Positions 8,984 to 19,034 of a stretch of 64,000 bases of DNA are shown here, in pieces. Every line of letters starts with the position of its first letter. The stretch's first letter is position 1. The translations under genes were made by a program, and so were the position numbers. The DNA is from Ascoidea rubescens DSM 1968. Lineage: Eukaryota; Ascomycota; Saccharomycetes; Ascoideales; Ascoideaceae. The stretch covers positions 62,001 through 126,000 of the forward strand of contig NW_017962929.1 in assembly GCF_001661345.1 (NCBI RefSeq), in the 5' to 3' direction. The notes under the pieces are model-generated. The model was not told the origin of the DNA. It did not search any database and saw only the letters and a list, made by a program, of their open reading frames with translations.

Positions 8984-10360
8984 TTATAAATTTTTTGTTT
9001 GAAGTAACAAGTCAATATTATCGGATAAAAGCTCATCAGTATAGAAGTCACTTCTTCTAACATTTTCTTCAGTGTAACCTTCATCACCACATAGAATTCT
9101 TAAAGCTTTTGAATGAGATTCTAGGAAGTTTTTAAAGAAATTTATAGGATCTTCAGAAAATTTTTTATAAAAGTCATATTTTAATTTTGATTGATTTAGA
9201 GCTTGAGTTCCCAACATTATCTTATTGTCCAATTCTTTTATGTCGTCTTCATACATTCCAAATATTTTTCTTGATTCAAGGAATTCTTTACCCAATTCTG
9301 ATTGTAAATCACTTTGCGGTTTTGGTAAGGATATATCGATGTCGTAAACATTTTCACCTAAAGTTGAAGACTTATCGCACCTTATTTGATAACTTATCTT
9401 TATTGGATCAACGGGTTTTAATAGTTTTTCAATGTTTTGTAATAGTTGAGGAAATTGAATAGAGTCGCAGTTTAATAAATCCTTTAATGGTTCATCGCAT
9501 TTGATAAATTTTTTATCATTAGCATTTGAAGCTAAATCATTTATTGAAATGTATTGCCACAATGCAAAGGCTAGGTCATGTTGGTTCAATTCATCATAGC
9601 CCAATATCTCAATTAACTTATCGGGTAATTTATATCTCAAGGGAAACTCTTTTGGTTGTAAAGTGATTGTGCAGTTCATATTTTGAGAACCATTTCTTTG
9701 AACATCTAGACCGTCGAAATCAACTTTTTTAACATCTTCATGCCATTCAATTATCAAAGATTTATTATCATTTTGTTCAGTAAAAGATTTTTCATCCTTA
9801 GGAAATAAATCAATGGCTATTCCGGTTAATAAGGAGCTAAAATATCTTCTTTTTTTAATATCATCATTTTTTTCATTATCTATTACTCGACCTTCAACTC
9901 TTAACGTCCAGGATGGTTTTAAATTTTCAAATTGTTGTCTCAGTTTGGGGTCCTGAATTAAATCAATTTGCCATGGTTGATTTTCACAATAATTATAAAT
10001 AAATACTCTTAATACTAAATGCTCGATTTGAGGTTTAGCGGTTAATTCTTGCAATTCGAACCATTTTGTTATAGTATAAGTGTCTATTTTCTTTTCAGCT
10101 TCCTGCAACTTTCTCAATATGTCAACCTCAGGAAGAATCTCATCCAAACTAGAGGGAATGGTAACATCAGTGGGCCTTAGGCTGATGATAGGTTGGGGTA
10201 TAGACATCTGAGAAAGATTGGAGGCCACAGGATGAGAGTTTTGTTGTGCCTGCTGGGCAGCAGCGGCAGCAACGGCAGCAGCAGCATTGGCAGCAACAGC
10301 AGCATTGGCAGCAACAGCAGCCCTTTGGTTTGCCTTTGTGTTCTTCTGTCTGGATGCCAT
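8984..10360 (-). CDS. SWIB-domain chromatin-remodelling subunit (Rsc6/Snf12, SMARCD family)
   Basis: 458 residues. The first 45 are Ala/Gln-rich, encoded by a GC-rich GCA/CAG repeat. Then comes a conserved segment (VDILRKLQEAEKKIDTYTIT, then SWTLRVEGRV), the region WHEDVKKVDFDGLDVQR, and a SWIB/MDM2-like domain (about 225-300, FPLRYKLPDKLIEILGY and LWQYISINDL). The C-terminal helical region ends in the RRSDFYTDELLSDNIDLLL block found in Rsc6, Snf12 and metazoan BAF60. These proteins are core subunits of the RSC or SWI/SNF remodellers. Length favours Rsc6 (483 aa) over Snf12 (566 aa), but a lineage may keep only one, so no symbol is assigned. It is divergent from HAT2. Confidence 0.9.
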   Translation of the reverse strand: MASRQKNTKANQRAAVAANAAVAANAAAAVAAAAAQQAQQNSHPVASNLSQMSIPQPIISLRPTDVTIPSSLDEILPEVDILRKLQEAEKKIDTYTITKWFELQELTAKPQIEHLVLRVFIYNYCENQPWQIDLIQDPKLRQQFENLKPSWTLRVEGRVIDNEKNDDIKKRRYFSSLLTGIAIDLFPKDEKSFTEQNDNKSLIIEWHEDVKKVDFDGLDVQRNGSQNMNCTITLQPKEFPLRYKLPDKLIEILGYDELNQHDLAFALWQYISINDLASNANDKKFIKCDEPLKDLLNCDSIQFPQLLQNIEKLLKPVDPIKISYQIRCDKSSTLGENVYDIDISLPKPQSDLQSELGKEFLESRKIFGMYEDDIKELDNKIMLGTQALNQSKLKYDFYKKFSEDPINFFKNFLESHSKALRILCGDEGYTEENVRRSDFYTDELLSDNIDLLLQTKNL

Positions 10361-10487
10361 GGAGGTGAGGAAAGAACAAAAACTAAAACAAGAAGCAGAG
10401 GATGAGGATGAGAATGAGGTTGTGCTTCTTCAGCTTCAGCAGCGGTTTTTCAGCGGTTTTCAGTAAATAGGTCTTGAAGAAGTCTGT

Positions 10488-10497
10488 GCGCACGTGC
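10488..10497. promoter_or_regulatory. E-box decamer GCGCACGTGC, copy 1
   Basis: CACGTG core (Cbf1-type) with GCG and C flanks. The identical decamer recurs at 39156 (LPD1) and 53910 (upstream of RPL34). Confidence 0.55.
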
Positions 10498-10503
10498 CAG
10501 TAG

Positions 10504-10510
10504 CGCGAAA
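10504..10510 (+). promoter_or_regulatory. candidate SCB (Swi4) site upstream of HAT2
   Basis: CGCGAAA matches the SCB consensus CRCGAAA. A second copy lies at 10542, both within 140 bp of the HAT2 ATG. Confidence 0.35.
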
Positions 10511-10541
10511 GGAAAAAAAGCACAGCGAAACAAAAGAAAAA

Positions 10542-10548
10542 CGCGAAA
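10542..10548 (+). promoter_or_regulatory. candidate SCB (Swi4) site upstream of HAT2
   Basis: ACGCGAAA context. Same orientation as the copy at 10504 and 93 bp from the HAT2 ATG. Confidence 0.35.
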
Positions 10549-10640
10549 ATGCTGGAAGGGCGGTTCTTTCCATGGTTTGAGCCAGTATTAGCGATTTGGC
10601 AGCAGTTCCATCAGAAACACCAGTGATTTTGGGAGGCAAA

Positions 10641-11915
10641 ATGGAGGTTGACAATGAAGATGTAGAAAAACCACAGGAGAAGGCGGATGGTGAAGAAGAA
10701 ATGTCAATTGAAGATGAATACAAGATGTGGAAGGAAAATTCGTCTTTGATGTATAAATACGTCAGTCAAACTGCTTTGACATGGCCATCGTTATCAATTC
10801 AGTGGTTACCATCAATTGAGATAAACAAAGAAAACGAAACGATAAAGACGCAGCTAATAATCGGATCTGACACATCCGGTAGTGAAGATGATTTTCTAAA
10901 AATTGCTAGCAAAGAGCTTCCATTGAGCATAATTGACGATAAATTGAAAAATGAAACCACTTCTGGTTTTAAAATAAACAAAAGATTTAAGCACAAAACA
11001 GAGATTAATAGAGCGCGCTATATGCCCCAGAATCCTCAAATAATAGCGACCATCAGTGGATCTGGTAATTCTTATATCTATGTTAATTCAGCCAAAAAAT
11101 CTAAAAACAGAAAATGTATATTAAGTTTAAAATATCACAAAAAGAATGGGTTTGGATTATCATGGAATCCGAATGATGAGGGAAAACTATTAACTTCAGC
11201 AGATGATTCCAAAATTTGTCTTTGGGATATAAACTCCAAAAATATTTCAGTTGAATTAAATAATACGCCAACTTCTTTGCAACCTTCAAATGTTTTAAAC
11301 GATCACACCGATATTGTGAACGATGTTAAATGGCACAATTTTAATGAAAATTTATTTGGATCAGTGTCTGATGATAAAAATCTATTTATTTACGATGTTA
11401 GGACATTATCTACAGGACCGGTTTTAAAAAAAACCAATGCTCATCATAACGACGGTATAAATTCGTTATCTTTTTCAAATTTTTCAACCAATTTACTTGC
11501 AACCGGATCATTGGATTCCACTATTGGCTTATTTGATTTAAGAAATATTGAAACAAAATTACATTTAATGGTTGGACATAAAAACGCGATAACGTCATTA
11601 GAATGGTCTCCACACCAAGATGGTTTTTTAGCCTCAGGATCAGAAGATCGTCGAGTAATTATATGGGATATTTCTAAAATTGGCGAAGAACAAAATCAAG
11701 ATGATGCAGACGATGGTGCGCCTGAATTGTTTATGATGCACGCAGGCCATACAGCACTCGTCACAGATATAAGCTGGCATCCCGATAAAAGATTGAAGTG
11801 GTTGCTAGCCAGTACGGCCAACGATAACATTATTCAATTGTGGAAAGTAAAAAACAAAATCAGCGATCCTGTTGATGGAATTGAGACGACTTTACCTGAT
11901 TCGTTTTTCGAGTGA
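10641..11915 (+). CDS. HAT2: Hat2, RbAp46/48-type WD40 histone chaperone
   Basis: 424 residues from the ATG at 10641; the upstream in-frame codon at 10596 is TTG, not ATG. The N-terminal histone-binding helix is recognisable (SIEDEYKMWKENSSLMYKYV, then TALTWPSLSIQWLP), followed by INRARYMPQNPQIIAT and six to seven WD40 repeats ending in WD or equivalent (for example VKWHNFNENLFGSVSDD, LEWSPHQDGFLASGSEDRRV). The DDGAPELFMMHAGH segment is the family's PP-loop region. Hat2 partners the acetyltransferase Hat1 on newly made histone H4. MSI1 is the paralogous alternative, but the N-terminus and RARYMPQ motif fit Hat2 better. Two SCB-like sites upstream would fit S-phase expression. Confidence 0.88.
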   Translation: MEVDNEDVEKPQEKADGEEEMSIEDEYKMWKENSSLMYKYVSQTALTWPSLSIQWLPSIEINKENETIKTQLIIGSDTSGSEDDFLKIASKELPLSIIDDKLKNETTSGFKINKRFKHKTEINRARYMPQNPQIIATISGSGNSYIYVNSAKKSKNRKCILSLKYHKKNGFGLSWNPNDEGKLLTSADDSKICLWDINSKNISVELNNTPTSLQPSNVLNDHTDIVNDVKWHNFNENLFGSVSDDKNLFIYDVRTLSTGPVLKKTNAHHNDGINSLSFSNFSTNLLATGSLDSTIGLFDLRNIETKLHLMVGHKNAITSLEWSPHQDGFLASGSEDRRVIIWDISKIGEEQNQDDADDGAPELFMMHAGHTALVTDISWHPDKRLKWLLASTANDNIIQLWKVKNKISDPVDGIETTLPDSFFE

Positions 11916-12683
11916 AAAGAGAGGGTAACGTCGTAGTTTTTCAGTATAAAAAGAGAAGAAACGAGAAGAAAAGACAAAGAAAGAGAGACAAGCATTCTTT
12001 TCTTGATCTATGTTGTTGATTTAAACCAACAACAGTGTATTAGTGTATTAATAGAGTAACTATATAAAAAAAGATAAATAAATAGGTTTTATTGGTTTAT
12101 ATATGCAATTGTAGAACTTTATAGGGATTATTTTCAGCATACTAGTCAAATTCCCATTACTCTTATACCCCAATTGTAATGGAGCCATGTTTATGCTAAT
12201 AGCAAAAGAGATAAATAATTTCTGATTTATATTGAATAAAGAAATATTTCATTCAATTTCGGCAAATGAATCTCAACAAGTTGATGGCTAAGATCAATAA
12301 GTAGATGAAATATATAAGATGTAAATAGTATAAGCATATTAATTGCTAATTAAAATCAAATGATACAATAATAGTAAAAGATAGTGAAATATAATAAAGT
12401 AAAGTAAAGTAAAGTAAAGTAAAGTAAAGTAAAGTAAAGTAAAGTAAAAAAAAGTAAAGAAAAGAGATAAAAAAATAATCTAAAACACTGAACTAAAATA
12501 TAAAAATAAATTATTCAAATATTTAAATATTCAAATATTAAAGTATTAAAGTATTAAAATGACAAAAAAAAATCATTGATAAGCCCAACCCAATAAATAT
12601 ATATATATATATAGAAAAAAAGAAGTAAAAATGGTAAATATAATTATAATTTTAGTTTTTTTTTAGTTTGTTTGTTTTTAAAT
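11916..12683. other. convergent intergenic region with TAAAG repeat
   Basis: About 770 bp, strongly AT-rich, between HAT2 and the minus-strand NIPA-like gene. It contains a pentanucleotide tandem repeat (12395-12447), several ATATATAT tracts and no ORF of note. Confidence 0.75.
12395..12447. repeat. (TAAAG)n pentanucleotide tandem repeat, ~10 copies
   Basis: Ten or so uninterrupted TAAAG units, followed by decayed units with extra A. It lies between convergent genes, so in a likely 3' UTR. Confidence 0.9.
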
Positions 12684-14006
12684 TTAAATTCTAAATTGAT
12701 TTATTGAATCATCATCATCGTTATCATTATCATTACTTTTTTTATGGTTTAAAGAAGTCAAACCAACATGCTCGTTGATTGAGTCATCTGAGTAATTGAA
12801 GTTATCTTGATTGTTGTCGCCGGTGATGGTGTTATTTTTGTTATTGGAGTGAATTCTAACTGAATGATTACTTGAAATGCTTGTTACTCTTCTTTGTAAA
12901 TTAAGAGATCTTCTTATGGATACACCACCGCCAACACCATTATCTAGAGGTATTTCATTAAAGTTTTTAATTAAATTTCCAGAGCCGAATAATCTTGAGT
13001 TTTGATTTGAAAAGTCATGATTGTTATTAGAGTTATTGTTGTGTAGAGAATAAGCGGTATTATCGTCGAATGGATCATTGAAGTTATTTGAAGTGGGCAA
13101 GTAGTCCATGTTATTCTCATCGATATTTTTTCTTGAGATATTTAAAAGATAAACACCAGAGAATATAATCAAGAAGCCGCAGATTAAGCTGATAATATTA
13201 ACAGAAGAAGTGGTGTTAAAGCCCTGGAATAAGATGAAGGAGGCGGTTAAGGTCATTGTTGTAAAAGTGACATAATAAAGGGGATTGACGATTGAGGTAT
13301 CAAATCTGTTGAGAGCTTTATTGAAATAGTTCATTTGAGTTAGGATGCAAATTGCGACAACTAAAACAAAGAAATAAGTGGATAGATGAGTAAATTGGTT
13401 GTTACCCGATAAGGTTAATTTCAAAGCAATACCGAAGGCTTTGATTGACATGACAGAGATGGAGCCAACAGAGGAGCAAATTGAGATGTAGATCATTGGA
13501 TTCTTTTCACCGTAAATTGGGACAATTTTATAGATCATGAATAGAGAGAAGGTTAGGATAAGTAAAGCGTAAATGATGAAACAAGGACGTAAAGCATAGG
13601 ATAAGATTTCATCGACAGTTTGAATATCTTTATCCTTTGGAGCATGTAGAACTATTATAACAGAACCTAATAGACATATGGCACAACCCATACGACCCAA
13701 AATGCCTAGTTCTTCTTTTAAAAAAATAGAGGCCAATACAGCACCAATAATTACAGATAAAGCACCAAGGGGAGTAACTAGAATAGCAGGAGCGAAAGTG
13801 TAAGCAGCGAAATTGGCTATTTCTCCTATGACCATGGTCAACATGCCAGACCACCAGATGGGGTTTTTCAAATACTGGTAACCTTCGCCTTGAAAACCTT
13901 GAGACTGAGCATTTAGAAGACCCTTTTTAGTGATAATAAAAGAGGTACCAATGGCTAAAGATGATGATATAGCTAAGGCTAGACCAATGTATTTATCCTC
14001 AATCAT
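12684..14006 (-). CDS. NIPA-family magnesium transporter-like membrane protein
   Basis: 440 residues. About nine hydrophobic segments fill residues 5-300, with the signature N-terminal helix (IGLALAISSSLAIGTSFIIT, then KKGLL), NPIWWSGMLTMVIGEIANF, AYTFAPAILVTPLGALSVII and LGSVIIVLHAPKD, all hallmarks of NIPA1-4/DUF803 proteins of the drug/metabolite transporter superfamily. Mammalian NIPAs move Mg2+; fungal substrate specificity is inferred only. The C-terminal ~140 residues are a cytosolic Asn/Asp/Ser-rich tail. I know no S. cerevisiae orthologue, although filamentous fungi and several yeasts carry the family. The start is set by the conserved first helix. Confidence 0.88.
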   Translation of the reverse strand: MIEDKYIGLALAISSSLAIGTSFIITKKGLLNAQSQGFQGEGYQYLKNPIWWSGMLTMVIGEIANFAAYTFAPAILVTPLGALSVIIGAVLASIFLKEELGILGRMGCAICLLGSVIIVLHAPKDKDIQTVDEILSYALRPCFIIYALLILTFSLFMIYKIVPIYGEKNPMIYISICSSVGSISVMSIKAFGIALKLTLSGNNQFTHLSTYFFVLVVAICILTQMNYFNKALNRFDTSIVNPLYYVTFTTMTLTASFILFQGFNTTSSVNIISLICGFLIIFSGVYLLNISRKNIDENNMDYLPTSNNFNDPFDDNTAYSLHNNNSNNNHDFSNQNSRLFGSGNLIKNFNEIPLDNGVGGGVSIRRSLNLQRRVTSISSNHSVRIHSNNKNNTITGDNNQDNFNYSDDSINEHVGLTSLNHKKSNDNDNDDDDSINQFRI

Positions 14007-15112
14007 GATGAAAAAAGGTGGGAAAAAAAGCCAAAAAAGAGAAATAAGGAAAAACTGGGAGAAACAAAAAGCAGAAAAGGAATACCAGAGGATGTATTGT
14101 AATGAATGGAAAAGACGACAAGGGCTCTGGGTACAAATTAACTAACACATAGAGCAAAAACCAACGATATCAAGGAATATCAACGAGTGATGTGTAAAAT
14201 TGGGAAAATAGGTGTTGAAATATATGAAACTTAGGCTTAGTGATAGTGGTAAATAAAAATAAAACAGTCGATCACATCCGCAGTTGTGGATTTCATGAGC
14301 GCGCTGGCTAATGCAGGCACCAACAGAGAGACACCGACAAGGTGGTCAGTAACAAAAAGGAAAGCGTGTGGAAAGCGTGAGCAACGCAGAAGACACGCTG
14401 CTGGAACGCGTTGTTTTTTTTGACGGCGTGTTTGACGAGACGGCACTGCGGCCGAGTCCCGTCGGTGATGTGAAGGAGAGGACAGCAGCGGCAGCAGCAG
14501 CAGCAATAGCGACAACGCAGGGACCGAGAAGCAGCAGCAGTAGCAGCAGCAACAACACGAGAAGCACGCGCAAGGCCCAGGCGAGAGTGTGCAGCAGGCC
14601 GGCATGTGTTGTGGCCAACAGAAGCGGCACGCAGCAGCGGCAGGACCTTCCGCAAGCGTCGTTATTTGCTGGATTTGCAGCATCTCCAGAGTCGAGGCCT
14701 AAGGACAAACGAGAGGAGAGCACAGGAGCCACCGCTGCACAGACTCCCGACAGCAAGAGCAAGAGCAAGGAAACAGCTTCAAAAGAGCAACACAGGCCCA
14801 GCTACTATATAAACCGCTTCTTCTCGCCATCGCTGCAAAAGAGGCACCTTTCTTTTTGTTACAAACATCGTTTTTTAGTTTTATTTTTAATCTCACTGTC
14901 ATCACCAAGTGTAATATTCTATAAGTTTATTCTTCGTCCTTCTGGTTCTTCCTCTACTCTACCATCCACTCCTACTATTTCTTTCCCTTATTGTTTCTTT
15001 CTGTTCCAGTTTGGTTTTATCCCTCTACATCTTTCTTTGGATCCCACCCAGAAAAGAGACAAGAAGTCTTCTTTCTCACTAAAACACATTTCACTTTTCT
15101 TGCCTCCTTAAA
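14007..15112. promoter_or_regulatory. divergent intergenic region: GC island, TATA and leader of GRR1
   Basis: About 1.1 kb. 14280-14790 is a GC-rich island with CAG/GCA repeats. A TATA box lies at 14806, then about 300 bp of pyrimidine-rich leader without any ATG up to the GRR1 start. ORFs in the island (for example 14368-15111 on +) are low-complexity and run through the TATA box, so they are not called. An ACGCGT (MCB-like) motif occurs near 14407. Confidence 0.6.
14806..14813 (+). promoter_or_regulatory. TATA box of GRR1
   Basis: TATATAAA at the edge of the GC island, about 300 bp before the ATG. The intervening leader is CT-rich and free of ATG. Confidence 0.6.
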
Positions 15113-18100
15113 ATGACCCCAATACCTATCCAAGCTTTGTTGAACCCAGAATCTTCCATCAATAACACTAACAGCAACATTACCCAGAACATCGTCGGCA
15201 CCTCCACCAGCGCCATATCCACCATCAACACAAATATCAACACAAACATCAACGCCAACACCAACATCATCTCCACCACCTCAACAAACAGAATACAATC
15301 CCTATTGAATCCTATCATTTCCAACAACAACAACAACAACACTAATACTTCTCTTCAACCTCACTTCCACACCTCTATCCTTTCAAATCAATCTATTCGT
15401 CCCAACCCTGTTCCTGCTAATTCTACCGATCCTATCATCTCTTCCGCCACCATTCCAAATACAAATACCTCCAACGCAATTACTAACATAAGCTCAAATT
15501 CGGCTTCCAACTCTGCTTCTAATTCCGATTCTGATATAATGGACGTTGACTTGGATTCTGACGATAACACTCAGTTTAATTCAAAAAACGATGGCCCTTT
15601 TTTAAATAATTTATCAAATTCTTATTTTAAAACTAATGGTAACCACAATCTTAATCATAATCTTAATCACAAGCTCAACAATAACCAGATAGCTACTACT
15701 CTGAATATAAACCACTCCGCTAATAATAGCAATATCTACAATAACCGCAACTCTAATAATTACTCAAATTATATCAACAATAATGATAACAACAACCACA
15801 CAAACAACCATACAAACGATAATCCTAATAACATGATAAATAATCTCTGCCTGTTCCCCTTTTCTTCAAATAATCAATCCATAACTGTCGTTTCCAGCGA
15901 TAATCATGACTATTACTACTCCGGAATCTTCAAAAACCCAAAGGAATTAGAAACCCTTCAAACAATAAGTAGGATTAAACAATACAACCTATCTAATCTA
16001 GTTCAAGATCCTTCAAAACCAACAATAAGACTACTACCCCCAGAACTACTATCCATAATCTTCTCCTTTTTATCTGACAAAACAAGCTTGGCCAAATACT
16101 TGACTGTTTGTAAACAATGGGCTGATATACTAATTGCTTTAATTTGGTTTAGACCCAAATTAAAATCCCCTGAAAGCTTGCAAAAAATTGGTCACATCAT
16201 GGACTTGAATCAATCCTCAACCTTTTGGAATTACAAACCTCTTATTCGTCGTTTAAATTTATGCTTTATCTCAAAATTTGCTGTCGACGACTTGCTACTA
16301 AAATTTATTGACTGTCCCAACTTGGAAAGACTAACTCTAGTTAACTGTATCTATCTAACTCCCTTTTCAATTTCTTCTGTCTTGGTTAATTGCTCAAAAT
16401 TACAATCAATCGATATGACTGGTGTTCCTCATATTTCCGATTCTATCTTTGACGCTCTTGCTACTAATTGCCCCAAACTCCAAGGTCTATATGCTCCTGA
16501 AACCGCCGAAGTCTCAAAGGACTCAATCATCAATTTATTTAAAAAATGTATCCTCTTAAAGAGAATAAAGCTAACTGAATCAAATAACATTAATGACGAA
16601 ACTGTTGACGTTCTTACTGAAAATTGTAAATTTTTAGTTGAAATTGATTTTCATGGTTGTCTAAAAATTACAAATAATTCTCTTATGCACGTCTTTCAAA
16701 AGATGACCCAACTAAGGGAAATCAGACTATCCAAAAATTCAAACATTTCTGATAATATGCTAAAGCTTTTGCAAGACAAACCTTGCTTGGACCGTTTAAG
16801 AATAATAGATTTCACTGCCTGCACTTATATAACTGATAGAGTTATTGAAAAATTCGTCAAATGTGCTCCAAGATTAAGAAATGTCATTTTGTCCAAATGT
16901 ATCTCAATAACTGACAAATCTTTAAAATCTTTATCAAATTTACGCAAGAGTTTACACTATCTTCATTTGGGCCACTGCAGCAATATAACTGATTATGGTA
17001 TAACAACTTTAATCAAAAATTGTCATCGTTTGCAATATATTGATTTAGCTTGTTGCAGTCAATTAACAGATGTCACTGTCAAAGAATTGGCAACTTTAAG
17101 AAGACTAAGAAGAATTGGTTTGGTTAAATGCTATCAAATAACCAATGAAGGCATACTTGAGTTGGTTAGAATTAGAGGCAACGATGATACACTAGAAAGA
17201 GTTCATTTATCATATTGTCAGAATTTGACTATTCCTCCCATTTTTCAATTATTAATTTCATGTCCCAAATTAGCACATTTGTCGTTAACTGGAATTGTTG
17301 CATTTTTGAGAAATGATATAAGGAAATTTTGTCGTGAGGCACCAAGTTCATTTACGGAACAGCAAAAGAAATTATTTTGCGTATTTAGTGGCAATGGTGT
17401 TCGTCAATTGAGAGACTTTTTGAAAAATCTGCCAAATTCAATGACACAAATGAATGCGTTAAGTCAATCCAACAGTTTTGTATATACCTCAGCTTTTCAA
17501 ACAAATCAATTTTTGTTTAACAATTTAAACACCAATTTGAACCCAGTGAATGTCAGTAATTTTATTAATGCTAATAATCTTTTTAATAATAATACTGATA
17601 ATAATTCTGATGTCAACTCCAATACTAATACTACTACGACTACTAATACTAATATCAATGTCAATGCAAATGCAAATGCCAATACAAGTGGTGCTACTAA
17701 TTCTAACGCTGCAGTTGGCGAAGAGAATAGTACTACTGAGAACAGCGACAATAATAATAATAATAATAATAACAATGGCAATGGAAATGGTAATCGAAAC
17801 GGTAACACTGCAAACACCAATTTTGATATGAACATTAATACAGCTCCAACTATAGCGCTTTTACCAAATATGAATATGAATATGAATATGAATATGAATG
17901 TTAATGGAAATGGAAATGAATTTGGAAATCGAGCATTGGATCGAATAAATATTAATCAATGGAACCAAATGTATCCAATCAATTTGTTGGGACAGTTGAA
18001 TCAAATCAATAATATGAGTCAAATGACACAGCTTGCGCAGATAGCTCCATTAAATGGTTTAGCTTTCACAACAACAGTAGCTAGTCGAGCACAAGGAGGA

Positions 18101-18565
18101 AATTTCATCAACATACCACCGATTTCTGGAAGAAACAATCCAAATTCTCGAAACAACAATAGTGATAGCAATGGTGACAATAATCATATCAATAATAACA
18201 ATGACAATGACAATAATAATAGGGAAAATCAAAGCCTTGCATACATACCTGAAGTGCAATTTGATAGAGTGAATGATAATGAACAGGGTGAAGTGAGCAA
18301 TAACATGGAAAGACCCAATCTTCTTCCTCCTTTGCCCAATCGCGAGAGGCTAGCCACGTCAAACAGAATTGCTCCAGCTGCAGGCACTGGCATCGAGAAC
18401 ACTATTGACACAAACAACGAGCTGAACCAGGTGCATTTTCGAGTGCCATTTGAAGACGATAGCCCCAGCCCATCCAACAATGCCCAGCAGCAAACGCAGC
18501 CCAGGGTCCAGCAAAACCTCATATCACTCGAAGATATGGATGTCGACGATGAAATGACTGAGTGA
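15113..18565 (+). CDS. GRR1: SCF F-box/LRR substrate receptor Grr1
   Basis: 1150 residues, against 1151 in S. cerevisiae Grr1. The N-terminal ~300 residues are Asn/Ser/Thr low complexity. The F-box is at about 305-350 (LPPELLSIIFSFLSDKTSLA, then CKQWADIL), and about a dozen cysteine-containing leucine-rich repeats follow (about 380-720; LTLVNCIYLT, IDFHGCLKIT, LHLGHCSNIT, IDLACCSQLT). A second Asn-rich C-terminal region includes an NM hexanucleotide repeat. Grr1 links Skp1-Cdc53 to phosphorylated targets such as G1 cyclins and Mth1/Std1, coupling glucose sensing, nutrient uptake and the cell cycle. The last ~80 codons are GC-rich, unlike the LRR core. The start follows directly on an ATG-free leader. 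Confidence 0.96.
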   Translation: MTPIPIQALLNPESSINNTNSNITQNIVGTSTSAISTINTNINTNINANTNIISTTSTNRIQSLLNPIISNNNNNNTNTSLQPHFHTSILSNQSIRPNPVPANSTDPIISSATIPNTNTSNAITNISSNSASNSASNSDSDIMDVDLDSDDNTQFNSKNDGPFLNNLSNSYFKTNGNHNLNHNLNHKLNNNQIATTLNINHSANNSNIYNNRNSNNYSNYINNNDNNNHTNNHTNDNPNNMINNLCLFPFSSNNQSITVVSSDNHDYYYSGIFKNPKELETLQTISRIKQYNLSNLVQDPSKPTIRLLPPELLSIIFSFLSDKTSLAKYLTVCKQWADILIALIWFRPKLKSPESLQKIGHIMDLNQSSTFWNYKPLIRRLNLCFISKFAVDDLLLKFIDCPNLERLTLVNCIYLTPFSISSVLVNCSKLQSIDMTGVPHISDSIFDALATNCPKLQGLYAPETAEVSKDSIINLFKKCILLKRIKLTESNNINDETVDVLTENCKFLVEIDFHGCLKITNNSLMHVFQKMTQLREIRLSKNSNISDNMLKLLQDKPCLDRLRIIDFTACTYITDRVIEKFVKCAPRLRNVILSKCISITDKSLKSLSNLRKSLHYLHLGHCSNITDYGITTLIKNCHRLQYIDLACCSQLTDVTVKELATLRRLRRIGLVKCYQITNEGILELVRIRGNDDTLERVHLSYCQNLTIPPIFQLLISCPKLAHLSLTGIVAFLRNDIRKFCREAPSSFTEQQKKLFCVFSGNGVRQLRDFLKNLPNSMTQMNALSQSNSFVYTSAFQTNQFLFNNLNTNLNPVNVSNFINANNLFNNNTDNNSDVNSNTNTTTTTNTNINVNANANANTSGATNSNAAVGEENSTTENSDNNNNNNNNNGNGNGNRNGNTANTNFDMNINTAPTIALLPNMNMNMNMNMNVNGNGNEFGNRALDRININQWNQMYPINLLGQLNQINNMSQMTQLAQIAPLNGLAFTTTVASRAQGGNFINIPPISGRNNPNSRNNNSDSNGDNNHINNNNDNDNNNRENQSLAYIPEVQFDRVNDNEQGEVSNNMERPNLLPPLPNRERLATSNRIAPAAGTGIENTIDTNNELNQVHFRVPFEDDSPSPSNNAQQQTQPRVQQNLISLEDMDVDDEMTE

Positions 18566-18787
18566 ACTTTTTGTTTTATATTTTGGTATTTTAGTATTCA
18601 TGATTTACTGTGCATTTTTGTAGCTTCATAGGTCCATATAGTATAACTGATAACTGGTATCGCAGCTGAGTATCAGGTGGTTTGGCCGCGAGGGCCGCGA
18701 AAGAAGGGTGGAAATAGTGCGCAAACACCGCGAAGGCCGCGCGATAAAGAGGACGGGCTGGGGAAAGCGCCGACGCGCGGACGGGCG

Positions 18788-18794
18788 CCAATCA
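18788..18794 (+). promoter_or_regulatory. CCAAT box (Hap2/3/4/5-type) upstream of IDH1
   Basis: CCAATCA about 240 bp upstream of the IDH1 ATG and 70 bp before the TATAAA at 18866. Respiratory and TCA genes in yeasts are commonly controlled by the HAP complex through CCAAT. Confidence 0.45.
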
Positions 18795-18865
18795 GAGGGT
18801 TGCCACATCGGGCCCGAGGAGGGTAGCGCAAACACCAGCCGCAGTGCTGGAACCAAAACAAAAGC

Positions 18866-18871
18866 TATAAA
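18866..18871 (+). promoter_or_regulatory. TATA box of IDH1
   Basis: TATAAA about 165 bp upstream of the exon 1 ATG. Confidence 0.45.
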
Positions 18872-19034
18872 GAAGATAAAGAATCTCCATTTTCTGAGCT
18901 GGATCTCTCGTTGTGCTATTTCTTCTCCTGCACATCTTTGTATTTCTTTTTGTCCTGGATTTTCCCGGTGTTTTTTTTATCACAACAAGCACAGCAGTCG
19001 ACGGTTCCATCTGATTTTTCCTCTGAAACTGACA

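Larger units (their letters stand above)
10361..10640. promoter_or_regulatory. divergent promoter RSC6/SNF12-like - HAT2
   Basis: 280 bp, GC-rich, shared by two chromatin genes. It holds an E-box inside GCGCACGTGC (10488-10497) and two CGCGAAA motifs (10504, 10542) of Swi4/SCB type. A weakly repeated CAGCGGTTTT also occurs near 10440-10460. Confidence 0.6.
18566..19034. promoter_or_regulatory. IDH1 promoter with GC island
   Basis: About 470 bp. 18670-18850 is very GC-rich with many CG dinucleotides. It contains CCAATCA (18788) and a TATAAA (18866), then a CT-rich leader. ORFs here on both strands (for example 18708-19091) are unrelated to known proteins. Confidence 0.6.

Noticed and set aside
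14368-15111. 247-codon + strand ORF before GRR1
   Set aside because: Low-complexity Ala/Ser product from CAG repeats in a GC island. It runs through the TATA box and the leader and resembles no protein family.
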